Source: Scolanthus callimorphus
Taxonomy: Eukaryota; Cnidaria; Anthozoa; Actiniaria; Edwardsiidae
Length of the DNA: 64,000 nucleotides
NCBI GenBank assembly: GCA_033964015.1
Contig: CM066913.1
Location: 21,971,854-22,035,853, forward strand
Direction: 5' to 3'
Positions 23,893-36,200 of the stretch are shown here, piece by piece. The position numbers were made by a program, and so were the translations under genes. How positions within the stretch are numbered: the stretch's first letter is position 1; the number at the start of each line of letters is the position of its first letter. The notes under the pieces were generated by a model, which did not search any database, had not been told where the DNA came from, and saw only the letters and a program-made list of their open reading frames with translations.

Positions 23893-24895
23893 AATCATGA
23901 AATATGGGCCTATGTTTATGGGGGCGAGGCTCTTGAGACAGCCATTGACGCATGCGCAACATTTGATACAGAGCCATTGAGAGAAAGATCCCTCTGTGAA
24001 TGCACAAACGTTCAAAGCCAGCCAATCAGCGAAGGCCCTCAAATGGATGTCACCACATCCTCCCCTGCCAGAAAACGAGGCTGGGAACTAAAAAAACACT
24101 GGCGGCACTAGCATAATCAAGGGATAGCTCAAGGTTACAGATGGCTGCTGCAGCAGCTCACATTCATAACCAAATAAAATAAAAGTCAACTTTATGCTTC
24201 TTTCAACCCCCAATATTTTTCCAGTTTTTAAACTGTTTCCACAAAATCCGATTATCATTACCTCCCAACGCTGGCAAAAAGTAAGGTTTCAGTATTTCAT
24301 TGCAAGTTTTCTAGACATTTTAAGCAAAACCTGCGTCCTCGAATTAATTTTCTAAATCATTTCATACTTGTCACGTACAGATTTATGTGAAAATTGCATT
24401 CGATTTTCGAAACAATGTTCAACTGAAAGCACGTAATTCTCGCGATCTAGCTAGCGGCCAATGACACTCACCTGATTTTTAAGCCGCTAAAGGCATGTAC
24501 TAACTGCGGCGGGCAATCACATTTTCGGGAAAATGTCGAGAACAAAGATATGGTCAAGTATATCTAAAAGTATGACGAATAATTTCGCAATTCTGCAAAC
24601 CTCGTCAGAACAGGTATTCGCGGAACGCGATGCGATAAATACTGAAGCAAAAACAATGCTGATCGCTGTAATTACTTTCGCACAGTGAAGTTGAATACTC
24701 GACTTACATGGTTTCGGGGTATGAAGCTGAACTTCCCACTAGATGAGGAAAAAATACGGCCAAAATCAGACCGTCATGAGCTTCCAATTTGCGTCTGGCC
24801 CATCTCTGCTGTGATCCCTGCATACGTAATAGTTCTTTGCTCTTCAAAGGTTGGATCTGCGCATGCACCAACTTAATTTCTCATTAAAAATTCCA
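23893..24895. other. No gene recognised
   Basis: This stretch lies within the split Harbinger locus. No coding homology is visible; short open frames lack support. Confidence 0.45.
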
Positions 24896-25077
24896 TAAGA
24901 ACTGTGTGGTCACGTGATATGACGTCATCGACGACGTCATCTATGCTTGATAAAATTAATATCTCGTGAAGGTAAGACTCTAAAGCAACCATGTAAACAT
25001 GGGAATCCCATTCATTCACACAGAAAATTTTATAACCAGGAGCTCCGCTTTTAGCCAGTGGCTAAATCTATATATTA
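24896..25077 (+). repeat. CRE-satellite family fragment: one monomer plus hairpin end
   Basis: It contains one core (ggtcacgtgatatgacgtcatcg), then tctatgcttgataaaattaatatctcg, the catgggaatccc..ttcattcacacag linker and the terminal hairpin tttagcca g tggctaaa followed by tctatatat. It is nearly identical to the right end of the large array (36460-36640), which fixes the order and orientation of the family's 3' end. Confidence 0.85.
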
Positions 25078-25084
25078 GGTGTTA

Positions 25085-25370
25085 TCATTGACGTGTATAT
25101 TACATTTGCACTTGATGTTGTGATATTTGAGCGAATGCGACTTAACATACCGACGCGTTTGCCTGCTTTAGCTAAAATGTACTTGACACGCTCGTTCCAG
25201 GTAAGGTGCTCATCAAATACATCGCCTAAATATGTAAACTCTCATACGCGCTTGATGAGTGCACCGTTGGCAGTGATAGAAAAAGAGTCAACGCTGGAAA
25301 GCCTTTGTGGAGTTCCGAAAAGCATTGCTTCGGTTTTTGAGAAACAAACTATGAGTGAGCACTAATGTTT
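25085..25370 (-). pseudogene. LINE reverse transcriptase fragment
   Basis: On the minus strand it reads VCFSKTEAMLFGTPQRLS, VDSFSITANGALIKRV, stop, EFTYLGDVFDEHLTW and ILAKAGKRVGMLSRIRSNI, the region just after the RT catalytic core of jockey/CR1/RTE-like elements. One in-frame stop and loss of both ends mark it as a fragment. It abuts the CRE-family end at 25077. Confidence 0.75.
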
Positions 25371-25396
25371 ACATTTTTTTCCAGGTGGCTGATGAT

Positions 25397-25571
25397 ACAG
25401 GCATCAAGAGTTCCAGACTCGCGGTGCGCGAACAATGCATCATTAGTACTGAACAAAGGAAAAAAGTGAGCCCCTTGCTATCAAAACAGCTTTGGGCTCA
25501 CTGTTTTCCTTTGTTCAACACTAATAATGCATTTTTTGCGCACCGCGAGTCTGGAACTCTTGATGCCTGTA
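25397..25571. repeat. Inverted repeat, arms ~80 bp
   Basis: Arms 25397-25478 and 25492-25571 are close reverse complements (aggcatcaagagttccagac... and its return), with a 13-base loop. It lies inside the broken Harbinger transposase region and may be a local inverted duplication. Confidence 0.75.
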
Positions 25572-25589
25572 TAGGGATGATGGCCAGCT

Positions 25590-25770
25590 AGAGTCATGAC
25601 TCTTCAGCGCTAGTTCCCTGAGGCAGGTTGTGGAGAGATCCATCTGACTCTTTAAGGGAAGATCGAGAAGACTCATCCATTTAATAATCTGGATATCGAA
25701 TTGATTGTGAAGCTCATTTCATCAGCCTGTGTTCTGCACAACTTTTGCCTGTAAAATGATGACTTCGACC
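25590..25770 (+). pseudogene. PIF/Harbinger transposase, C-terminal part
   Basis: Frames read RQVVERSI, stop, LFKGRSRRL, then after a shift DIELIVKLISSACVLHNFCL and NDDFD. This is the conserved C-terminal nuclease region of HARBI1-like proteins (usual pattern VVERAFGxLKxRFRRL...AAxxLHN). Stops and shifts show decay. It matches strand and order of the N-terminal part at 22540-23095. Confidence 0.7.
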
Positions 25771-25845
25771 CGGGCTATATGCTTGATGGGGGTGAAGATG
25801 GCGATGGTGGTATTCACGGAGATGGCCAAGATGGTGATGGCAGGA

Positions 25846-25846
<1 letters not shown>

Positions 25847-25878
<32 letters not shown>
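25847..25878. repeat. Poly-C tract (32)
   Basis: An uninterrupted run of about 32 C, the longest homopolymer in the window. Confidence 0.9.
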
Positions 25879-25882
<4 letters not shown>

Positions 25883-25909
25883 ACATGCATGCTAGGCGAG
25901 CGGGCGAGG

Positions 25910-26549
25910 TTAAAGCGGGACTGTCACGGTACGCGCATGCTCGAGCAAAGACCGCCGATCCCATAACTATCATTCAAAACGGGGATTCCCTGTTTAAATA
26001 AACCAATCACGGGACACTTCGTTTACGCGGGAAAGTACCCACGCCCCGCGCGACGTCGCCTCAGGGAAAACATAATTTGGAGTTCATTCGTCAGGAGGCG
26101 ACATTATGGTAAGTTTTTAGGGGTTTTTAGGCAAATGAGCTGCAAAATCGTTGTCTGAGGTGAAGATACCGTAGCCCTTGAACAATTTCCATGTCTCGTG
26201 GACCCTTTTCGATATCCAGATCCTGCTGTTATTGTGTTCCCAAGCCATTTTGGCGTAAGGACGACCTTGATTAGGCCTTTCTTGTTGGGCAGCCATCAGT
26301 GAAAATGACGCTCGAGTCTCATTCAATTTAAAACGACAAACAATATTGCATCGACTCCAAAATTTGGTCACGATACTAAGGAGATCTCAGGAGAGAATAC
26401 CCGTTAAGAATTAAGGGTAGATGGACCCCGAAACAACAAGATTCGAACGAATTCTACCAGCGTAATTTCTCCTCTCACAGCCATCGTTCCGGCCCGGACC
26501 AAAGTGATCAAAATTCGCACATGCGCGTACCGTGACAGTCCCGCTTTAA
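25910..26549. mobile_element. TTAA-flanked non-autonomous DNA transposon, 640 bp
   Basis: TTAA at 25910-25913 and 26546-26549 bounds perfect 26-bp terminal inverted repeats (agcgggactgtcacggtacg... inward). There is no transposase. A curiosity inside is gaggcgacattatg followed at once by gtaagt at 26101-26116, which looks like an ATG-plus-donor first exon but has no partner. TTAA fits piggyBac/Kolobok. Confidence 0.85.
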
Positions 26550-27926
26550 ACGGGATAGATTAAAAACACAATTTATTTGCGCCGCATTCGAATCATGGAC
26601 AGATTAAGACAAGAGGTCCATTGAATCACATTGTTGATTTACAATTACATTTATCTAAATGTGTACCTAAACCATTTTCAGAAAGAAAAAGGAAATTCTT
26701 AATTGTGTGATTCAGGAAAACATACATACCCCTACCCACATGAATTGAGATATAACACCTCAACCCCCTTGAATTGTCAAAGGGAATGATACAGTATTCG
26801 CATAGAAAGTTGCATCTTTATTAGGTAACCCCCTTCAAAATCAGGGAGGGGGCATCCACCCCTCTGGAATTTCTAATCCCTCCATGGTGTAGGAGGGTTG
26901 AATATTTCTGGAATCACAAAAAATTGTGCATTTGCGAGTAGATGGATAAGTTCAGGCCAATAATATTGAAAGAAGCATTGGTATTTTTTTAGGATGTCTT
27001 ATCATGGAAGATACAGGAGGTTTTACGAATTGTCTTATCAAGACAGAAAGCAGGTAAACAGGTTTTTGACATCTGTTGCTTCAGAAAGTTTGAAGGGATT
27101 TTCACAAAATTTTGAAAGTGTCAAAGATGTTGATATTATATAACCTTCAACAGCCCCTCATGGGAAATATTTTCATGTCACCAATAGATGCTGCAGGGTA
27201 AAGAATACAATTGAAAAAGAGGACTCTAAATGGCTCTAAATTGCCATGGGATGAAATGACAGCAATGTAGCTTTCCATTGTTATGGTATGCAAAATAAAG
27301 GCTGTTTTGGGGGGCGATCTTATTTGTAACAATAATGAACTGTAACTTATATATAAATCCAGCAGATATAAAAATTATTTGTTCCAAAGAAATTACAGCA
27401 TACTGTACTTAGATAAAGGTAGTCCTCTGATAACCAACTCAGTGACTCAACCTTTTATTATCAACTGATAAAATACCATTTCTATTTTTTTGAAATTGGA
27501 AACGTGCATATTTAAATACAAAAAACACGTGATAGATGATCCAACTGATTAATGAGTTACCAAATTTTATGGTCCATACCCCTATTTATTGTGCATACCC
27601 CTATTAACTGGGAAAACTAAAAAAGCCATGAAAGCTCTCATGGAGAAAAAATATTTTGGACAGGGATTGAAACAATTGCTTCCAGATGACAGATGTTCCA
27701 TGCTTTGTTTCATACAAAGGTGAATACAATAATCCCGGACTGTGTCAACCCCTAAACAAAGGAGCTCTTTAGGGGTAAGGGTATGAGGTTCAAGCTTTCA
27801 AAATTATATTCCTAATACATTTTGCAAAATTTCTGGAAAAAAATTGGTATACTATATATGCCGATCTGAGGAAAACACTTAATCAGATGACATCTCCTCC
27901 CCTTAAAAAAGTCAAATGGCCATGAC
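26550..27926. other. No gene recognised
   Basis: AT-rich DNA with scattered taccccct words. No coding homology or clean repeat boundaries were found. Confidence 0.45.
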
Positions 27927-28247
27927 CAGAAACATATAACTTAGTTTTAACATGTAACGGTGAACCAAGCTTCGGAATATTCGTATCGAGTTTATGACCA
28001 TATTTGGTCAATAATGAACTCTCGACTGCTAACCCAAGCAGGTTTTCTTTGCATAATATTTCATTTTTCGCTTAAATAAAGTAGAGCAACAGTGGAAAGT
28101 GATAATATACTAACATTTAACATCTTAAAGTCTTTCAGCAACATTATTTTCAAAATCAGTTCAATTGTTTATTCTACGAATATTCCGCAGCTTGGCACTA
28201 AAGCAACGTATGGTTGTTACACGTTTCAACTCACTTATATGTTTCTG
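27927..28247. mobile_element. MITE with 7-bp target duplication
   Basis: Ends cagaaacatataa and ttatatgtttctg are exact inverted repeats, and the inner arms continue to pair (caagct.cggaatattcgta). The direct repeat ccatgac flanks it (27920-27926 and 28248-28254). The CAG...CTG ends with a 7-bp duplication resemble the element at 19096-19399. Confidence 0.8.
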
Positions 28248-28428
28248 CCATGACCTTATATGTTCTTATCTGGTAAATCTATATAAAGAACTCTGACTGG
28301 AAATTGTGCCATTATAAATTATAGAAACTCAACATGTTCAGGTGATTCTTGGGAAAATTTCACAATTTCTGAAAGCGAAGTATGAAGCAAACTCAATAGA
28401 TGCTCAATATATTTTCAGGCTTGATACA

Positions 28429-28455
28429 TTATTTGTTTTGTTTCATTGCCTCAAG
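28429..28455 (-). pseudogene. C-terminal stub of the Myb/SANT-like gene, cut off by the LINE
   Basis: On the minus strand this reads LEAMKQNK and a TAA stop. It continues EKAEQEKLEVM at the other side of the LINE (31132-31190), with the overlap being the target duplication. Confidence 0.65.
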
Positions 28456-31131
28456 AAACTGTGAGTAGAATTTCCTCTTTCGCGTTTTGTGAGACCCTAA
28501 AGGATCACGGTCTTCTACAGCTGAATCCTTTCCCGACGCGCAAAAACAACATCCTAGATCTGATAATCACCAACGCGCCAGATCGGCTTATCAACATTGA
28601 GCGTATGTCACCTCCTGAGGCTGGGCTGGCAACCGACCATCACCTGCTGGAGTTCGAGATCATCGCTAGACCCTGCCGCGTAAAGAAACCACCGCGCACA
28701 GCTTACAACATCAAATCTGCAGACTTTGACTTGATCAAGGCGCAAATTACCAACAGCACGGTCATCCAGAATAGCGTACAATCTATTGCAGATATTGATG
28801 TCTGCTGGTCGAGCTGGAAAGCTGCTCTCCTGGAGATCTTAGATTCGAACATACCTAAGGTTAAGGTCAAAGATATAAACACCCCTCCCTGGGTTGATAA
28901 GGAAGTCCTCCATCTTGTCAAGAAGAAGGAAACCGCAAGACGCGCCGCGAAAAAGCGCAAAAGCTCTTTCTACCAGGATAAATTCAAAGCACTGAGGAAG
29001 GAGGTCAAGGAACTAATGGCTAGGAAGCTAAAAGAATATCACGATTCTCTTGGACACTCCCTTAAAGAGAATCCCAAGTGCTTCTGGAGCTACTTCCGCC
29101 ATAAGACGAAGTCTAACTCGGTTCCCGCCACTATCAACCACTGCGGCATTCAGTTCACTACGGGTGAGGAGAAGGCTGAGGCCTTTAATCAGTTCTTCTA
29201 CTCAACATTTACTATAGATACTGAGGGTCCGCTCGAAATGGAGACCGCTGACCCTGGAGTCTCCACCTTAGACTCGCTGTTTCTCTGTGTGGAAGAAGTG
29301 TACAAGGCTTTATGTCCTTTATGTGCACTGGATCCAAACAAGGCCCCTGGCCCGGATGGTCTCCCCACCATTGTTCTTAAGGAATGTGCTCGTGAGTTGG
29401 CGCCCTCAATCTGCGCCCTCTTTAATATCTCACTCACCACTGGGAAAGTGCCTACCGAATGGAAGGACGCTCTAGTGGTGCCGGTCCACAAGAAGGGGAA
29501 AAAAGAAGACGTCCCCAATTACAGACCAATCTCTCTTCTGTGTGTGGTTTCCAAAGTGCTCGAAAGATGTATCTTCGCCTACATCAAAGATCATCTCTGT
29601 GCCATTCTCGATGACTCGCAGCACGGCTTCCTCCAGGGACGCTCCACAGTGACTCAGCTATTGTTATTCTACCATGAAGTTGGCCAGGCCCTGGATCAAG
29701 GCTTACAGTCAGACATTGTTTATCTCGACCTGGCGAAAGCCTTCGACAGTGTCTCGCATCAGCGTCTCCTCCTGAAGCTTTCCCGCTATGGTATCGGTGG
29801 GACTTTATTGCAGTGGCTCGCGAGCTACTTGTCTGGACGTGGTCAGCGGTGCCTTGTCCATGGATTCACTTCTAGCCGTTCTCCAGTGCCATCAGGAGTT
29901 CCGCAAGGAAGTATTCTCGGCCCCCTTCTGTTCTTGGTTTATGTTAACGACCTTCCGTCAGTAGTTGATAATCCCATCGCACTCTTTGCTGACGACTCCA
30001 AGTGTTCTACTGTGGTACATACTTCCTCTGATTGCAGCGCCCTCCAGGACGATCTGGACAATGTACAAGCATGGAGCCAAGATTGGCGTCTCAATTTCAA
30101 CTCCACCAAGTGCGAAGTTCTCACAATTACGCGTAAACACCATCCAGTCGCGTTGACTACACGCTGAATGACATAATTTTAAAGCGTGTCACACGTTAAG
30201 GACCTCGGAGTTACTGTATCATCAGACATGAAGTGGGACAGTCACATAAACACTACTGTAGCTAAAGCTTACAGAATGCTAGGATTCCTTCGCCGCCACA
30301 GTGTCAAAGCATTAAGTATAGAGAATAGGAGACTGTTGTATTTAACTTTCGTGAGACCTTTTGTTGGCTATGCAAGTGAAGTGTGGTCCCCGCACACTAT
30401 AGGCAGCATTGGTAAAATCGAGAGCCTCCAAAGGAGAGCCACCAAATACATACTGGACACCAAATGGCAAGATAACATTAGCTATCATGACCGCCTATCA
30501 AAACTCAATCTGTTACCCCTTTCCTACTGGCATGAAATTAAGGACCTGATCTTCTACTTCAAATGTACTACCGGTCACTATACTATAGACCTAGATAGAT
30601 TTGTTAAGTGTAAATCTACCAGAGTAACCCGTCATAGTTCTGTGCTTGATCTGACCGTTCCTAAATGCCGTACTAAACTCTTTCAAGCTAGCTTCTTTAA
30701 CCGCCTCCCAAAACTATGGAATAACCTGCCTGAGGATACCCGCACCCTCTCTTCTGCTAATCAGTTCAAATCACACCTCCTGCGCTTCTACTCTGATGCC
30801 TTTACTGTTTCTTATAATATTGATAATTTTAACACTTGGAAATCTATTGCTGCAAATGCTCTTCTACTCGCAATCTGCTCTCTAGTTACTCCTGTTGTTA
30901 CTAGAATAACTACTTAGCTTAGTATATATATTATATCCGTGTTTAATGTGTTTCTAATTTTTCTGTTCTTAGTCTCAAAACGGGCGCACTTAATTTGGAG
31001 CCTCGCTCTGTTGTGCGACCCTCACCAAAGTTTTGTTATTATTTGTTTGTATTTTTTTTCGTGCTAATGTATATTTTTGTAAATTATATTTGTGAATGGT
31101 GAAAGGTATTAAATAAATAAATAAATAAATC
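28456..31131 (+). mobile_element. 5'-truncated CR1/jockey-group LINE
   Basis: The element starts inside the endonuclease domain and ends in a (taaa)n tail at 31106-31131. The imperfect 15-bp duplication tttcattgcctcaag (28441-28455) and tttcatcacctcaag (31132-31146) flanks it. Its base composition is more GC-rich than its surroundings and the frame is nearly intact, so insertion looks fairly recent. It landed in the 3' coding end of a Myb/SANT-like gene on the other strand. Confidence 0.85.
28470..30917 (+). CDS. LINE ORF2: endonuclease C-terminus and reverse transcriptase
   Basis: The protein begins with the end of an AP-endonuclease domain (NILDLIITNAPD, TDHHLLEF). An RT domain follows: NKAPGPDG, VVPVHKKG, NYRPISLL, QHGFLQGRST, YLDLAKAFDSV, GVPQGSILGPLLF and the catalytic FADD near 29985-29996. 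A thumb/C-terminal region follows (HVKDLGVTVSSDMKW, FVRPFVGYASEVWSP, FFNRLPKLWNNLPED). Two small compensating frame errors lie between about 30150 and 30190, where TGA appears at 30165; before and after them the frame is the same. No upstream ORF1 or start is present, so the protein is N-terminally truncated. It would copy its own RNA into DNA in the nucleus by target-primed reverse transcription. Confidence 0.9.
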
Positions 31132-31140
31132 TTTCATCAC

Positions 31141-31790
31141 CTCAAGCTTCTCCTGCTCTGCCTTCTCCTTTTTACGGCCTATGCCTTCAGAAACTCAAGC
31201 ATTTCTGCAGCAGACGAATGGCTCTTTCTTTTCTTGTGGCCTTTTTTTGGACTTGAACGCAATGGTGTTTTCCGTCCGACTCGTCATCTGTATAATGTGA
31301 GGATGATGTTCCGGTACCTACTGGCTCAAGAGCACTTGAGTCTACGACGAGTACAGGATTTACTTTAGGAGTACCACCCATACATCCCTGCATCTCATCC
31401 GAAAACTTCCAGTCTTGGCGGTCTCTCCCTGTGCTGTTGTTGTGGTCTGCCGCCTTCTTGAATTTATCCTCTAGCTATTGCCATTTCCTTTGGCATTGGT
31501 ACTCTGTGGCTTTCCTGACTGACTAACAATTGAATCCCTCAGCTACCTTGGCAAAAATTCCCCTTTTTGTGACTTTTCCCCTCTTGTCTTGCTTCTTTGA
31601 AACTTCTTGATATGTTGAAATCAGAAGTTTGATTTCCCTGTCCTGCAGTTGGCTGCTGGAGAGCTGGCTGAAATGAGACAGGAGTGGTCCACAATGGCTG
31701 CTGAAGTCGATGGGAACTGGCGAATGGCTGAAGTCGTAGGGTAGGCTGTAGGCAAGGGGGATGGGTCTGTAGTGGACCGTTGATCACATA
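31141..31790 (-). pseudogene. Myb/SANT-like DNA-binding protein gene
   Basis: On the minus strand, broken frames read QLQDREIKLLISTYQEV, KKQDKRGKVTKRGIFAKVAEGF, ATEYQCQRKWQ, LEDKFKKAADHNN, DWKFSDEMQGCMGG, then an acidic/serine tail and a lysine-rich coiled C-terminus. This is the trihelix/Myb-like fold (Myb/SANT-like, MSANTD type) used by Harbinger partner proteins and related host genes. Stops within the domain and the LINE insertion near its C-terminus show it is inactive. A functional link to the Harbinger relic 6 kb away is possible but unproven. Confidence 0.7.
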
Positions 31791-33060
31791 GTTTTATTCA
31801 AGTGTGACTGTGTATAAGAACTTATTATCCTTAAATTTCACTCCAGAAAATCAGCTTTAGTACTTTAGGAGATGAAAAATGGATAATAAAAAACATTACA
31901 ATTCGAAATAACAAAGAAAGGAGATTAGAGAACCAAGCAGTGGAATCTGCCATACAAAACCTTGTGGCACATCCTTCATTACACACTAAGAACTGACTAA
32001 CTTATTATTTTAACTAACTTATAGACTGTTCTCACGTTCTGAAAAGAGTAGGAATAGCTCCTTTATTATCTAAAAGAAATGAGGAAGATTTAGTTGATTT
32101 TGTGTCTAACTCCTGCTAGCAAAAGTAGAAAAAAAAAAAACTCCCCTGCCCTACATATTCGCCAATTTTAACCCTTAAACATCCTAAGAAGTAAACTTAG
32201 TAGAGTGGGTGATTTTCGCCAAACTGAGAACTTCAAAAAATCGGTGTTGAAATTATCCTAATTTTGTAACTTTTGGTTTTGGTGGCAACCATCACCAAAA
32301 TGTTGCGACATTTGTTAAAGAATTATGTTTTGCAATATATGCAAACAAAGTCACCTGAAATGGCAGGACATTCATGTTGAAGTAAAACATCCAAATCGAG
32401 GGTATAAACCACATACGCATTGGTAGGCGGCAGAAAGGTCAGACGCCATGATTCCGATTCCCACTCGGGTTCGTCACTGCTGGGATGGAAGGACAACCTT
32501 TTTAGAAATCCCACATTTTTCTGGGGGCCCCAAGCGGAAGCCCCCAAAAGTTGCCTGTCCCATTTACGTCCAACCCGGGCCCACGGGATTTTTGGTATAA
32601 TGGTAAACACCCCTGGGCACCGGAAATAACAACCCCTCTCCCCAGTCTCCATCTTTCTCTATATTCTTGGTTTTCACTTGTCACGTGATGAATTTTATTT
32701 CTCTAAATTAACTTCTAAACACTGGATGCCTAATAAAATTATAAAGAATATACAAAATTATGTTTCCTAGGTAAATTTTAGGCCGATTGGTCACTTTCCG
32801 AGCGAGATATTAGGAAGTGAATGTGCGCCATTTTGTACAGTAGTTGTATGGAGCCGCCATGTTGGAGCCCCAGCAGAGGGGCTCCATAATGGCGGCCAAT
32901 TAATCGGGTCTCCAAAACGACGCTTTTTTCAATCCAAATTATAAGAATAGTATCAGAATGGTTAAGATATGAACTTTTATAACATACTGACGTGCCAAAA
33001 AGGTAAGAACAGTGCAAGTTGAGTGAAATATGGCAAGTTCAAAATACGTGACTGGTGTTG
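31791..33060. other. No gene recognised; one strong hairpin
   Basis: At 32856-32897 gccgccat.ttggagcccc and ggggctcc.aatggcggc form an inverted repeat. At 32580-32605 the phrase tttttggtataatggtaaacac is an inverted copy of gtgtttaccattatgccaaaaa near 22058. No coding homology. Confidence 0.5.
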
Positions 33061-33249
33061 CGTGACATAAATAGCTTTGGCGATATCTCGAGAACTACGT
33101 GACAGAAGATGCCGAAATTTCGTGTAACAAATCCTCGAATAGAGTTATATTCATCACAGAAAGGGCCGAAGGCCCGCGCAAGCGGAGCACCATACCTAAG
33201 GAAAAAAAGTATAGTATACTATCGAGTTGATTTTTGAACGTCTTGGGCA

Positions 33250-36200
33250 TTATGGATCATTTTGATGACGTCATTGATGACGTAAGGGCATGTGACCTTG
33301 GTGTAGAGTTCCTCTTATGGTCTTTGAAACTTTGTCCAAGTTTGGCTTCTAAAGAAGCTACCCTTCGGGAGATATGATTTTTTCTTTGTTTTTAGTGGTA
33401 TTAAACCTATAGCGTACGCCGTCCGTCCGTCGTCCGTCGTCCGTCCGTCCGTCCGTCCGTGTACACATGGGAACCCTGTGGTATACAAAGAAAAAATCAT
33501 ATCTCCTCAAGGGAACATGCTAAGACAACCATACTTGGGATATTTTGTCTATGCCACAAGGGGGGTGGTGTAACCCGGACACGTGATGTGACGTCATCGA
33601 TGACGTCATCAGTGATTGAAAAATGAATATCTCGTGAAGGGAAGACTCTAAAACAACCAAACTTTGGGTAGTGTAGTCTAGGCCACCAGATGAGCGAAAT
33701 GAGGTGGTCACGTGATATGACGTCATCGATGACGTCATCTATGCTTGAAAAATCAATATCTCGTGAAGGGAAGACTCTAAGACAGCAAAACTTGGGTAGT
33801 GTAGTCTAGGCCACCAGATGAGCAAAATGAGGTGGTCACGTGATATGACGTCATCGATGACGTCATATATCTCTTGGGTAGTGTAGTCTAGGCCACCAGA
33901 TGAGCAAAATGAGGTGGTCACGTGATATGACGTCATCGATGACGTCATCTATGCTTGAAAAATCAATATCTCGTGAAGGGAAGACTCTAAGACAGCAAAA
34001 CTTGGGTAGTGTAGTCTAGGCCACCAGATGAGCGAAATGAAGTGGTCACGTGATGTGACGTCATCGATGACGTCATCTATGCTTGAAAAATCAATATCTC
34101 GTGAAGGGAAGACTCTAAAACAACCAAACTTGGGTAGTGTAGTCTAGGCCACCAGATGAGCGAAATGAGGTGGTCACGTGATATGACGTCATCGATGACG
34201 TCATCTATGCTTGAAAAATCATTATCTCGTGAAGGAAAGACTCTAAGACAACAAAACTTGGGTAGTGTAGTCTAGGCCACCAGATGAGCAAAATGAGGTG
34301 GTCACGTGATATGACGTCATCGATGACGTCATGTATGCTTGAAAAATCAATATCTCGTGAAGGGAAGACTCTAAGACAACAAAACTTGGGTAGTGTAGTC
34401 TAGGCCACCAGATGAGCGAAATGAAGTGGTCACGTGATGTGACGTCATCGATGACGTCATCTATGCTTGAAAAATCAATATCTCGTGAAGGGAAGACTCT
34501 AAGACAGCAAAACTTGGGTAGTGTAGTCTAAGCCACCAGATGAGCAAAATGAGGTGGTCACGTGATATGACGTCATCGATGACGTCATGTATGCTTGAAA
34601 AATCAATATCTCGTGAAGGGAAAACTTGGGTAGTGTAGTCTAGGCCACCAGATGAGCGAAATGAAGTGGTCACGTGATGTGACGTCATCGATGACGTCAT
34701 CTATGCTTGAAAAATCAATATCTCGTGAAGGGAAGACTCTAAGACAGCAAAACTTGGGTAGTGTAGTCTAAGCCACCAGATGAGCAAAATGAGGTGGTCA
34801 CGTGATATGACGTCATCGATGACGTCATCTATGCTTGAAAAATCAATATCTCGTGAAGGAAAGACTCTAAGACAACAAAACTTGGGTAGTGTAGTCTAGG
34901 CCACCAGATGAGCAAAATGAGGTGGTCACGTGATATGACGTCATCGATGACGTCATCTATGCTTGAAAAATCAATATCTCGTGAAGGGAAGACTCTAAGA
35001 TAACAAAACTTGGGTAGTGTTGTCTAGGCCACCAGATGAGCGAAATGAAGTGGTCACGTGATGTGACGTCATCGATGACGTTATCTATGCTTGAAAAATC
35101 AATATCTCGTGAAGGGAAGACTCTAAAACAACCAAACTTGGGTAGTGTAGTCTAAGCCACCAGATGAGCAAAATGAGGTGGTCACGTGATATGACGTCAT
35201 CGATGACGTCATGTATGCTTGATAAATCAATATCTCGTGAAGGGAAGACTCTAAGACAACAAAACTTGGGTAGTGTAGTCTAGGCCACCAGATGAGCGAA
35301 ATGAAGTGGTCACGTGATGTGACGTCATCGATGACGTCATCTATGCTTGAAAAATCAATATCTCGTGAAGGGAAGACTCTAAGACAGCAAAACTTGGGTA
35401 GTGTAGTCTAAGCCACCAGATGAGCAAAATGAGGTGGTCACGTGATATGACGTCATCGATGACGTCATCTATGCTTGAAAAATCAATATCTCGTGAAGGA
35501 AAGACTCTAAGACAACAAAACTTGGGTAGTGTAGTCTAAGCCACCAGATGAGCAAAATGAGGTGGTCACGTGATATGACGTCATCGATGACGTCATGTAT
35601 GCTTGAAAAATCAATATCTCGTGAAGGGAAGACTCTAAGACAACAAAACTTGGGTAGTGTAGTCTAGGCCACCAGATGAGCGAAATGAAGTGGTCACGTG
35701 ATGTGACGTCATCGATGACGTCATCTATGCTTGAAAAATCAATATCTCGTGAAGGGAAGACTCTAAGACAGCAAAACTTGGGTAGTGTAGTCTAAGCCAC
35801 CAGATGAGCAAAATGAGGTGGTCACGTGATATGACGTCATCGATGACGTCATCTATGCTTGAAAAATCAATATCTCGTGAAGGAAAGACTCTAAGACAAC
35901 AAAACTTGGGTAGTGTAGTCTAGGCCACCAGATGAGCAAAATGAGGTGGTCACGTGATATGACGTCATCGATGACGTCATCTATGCTTGAAAAATCAATA
36001 TCTCGTGAAGGGAAGACTCTAAGACAACAAAACTTGGGTAGTGTTGTCTAGGCCACCAGATGAGCGAAATGAAGTGGTCACGTGATGTGACGTCATCGAT
36101 GACGTCATCTATGCTTGAAAAATCAATATCTCGTGAAGGGAAGACTCTAAAACAACCAAACTTGGGTAGTGTAGTCTAGGCCAGCAGATGAGCGAAATGA

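Noticed and set aside
28703..30143. Minus-strand frames of 60-106 codons
   Set aside because: Shadows of the LINE reverse transcriptase on the other strand.
33520..34700. Minus-strand frames reading repeated MTSSMTSHHVTTSF
   Set aside because: Translations of the 128-bp satellite; the repeat has a length not divisible by three, so it cannot encode a regular protein.
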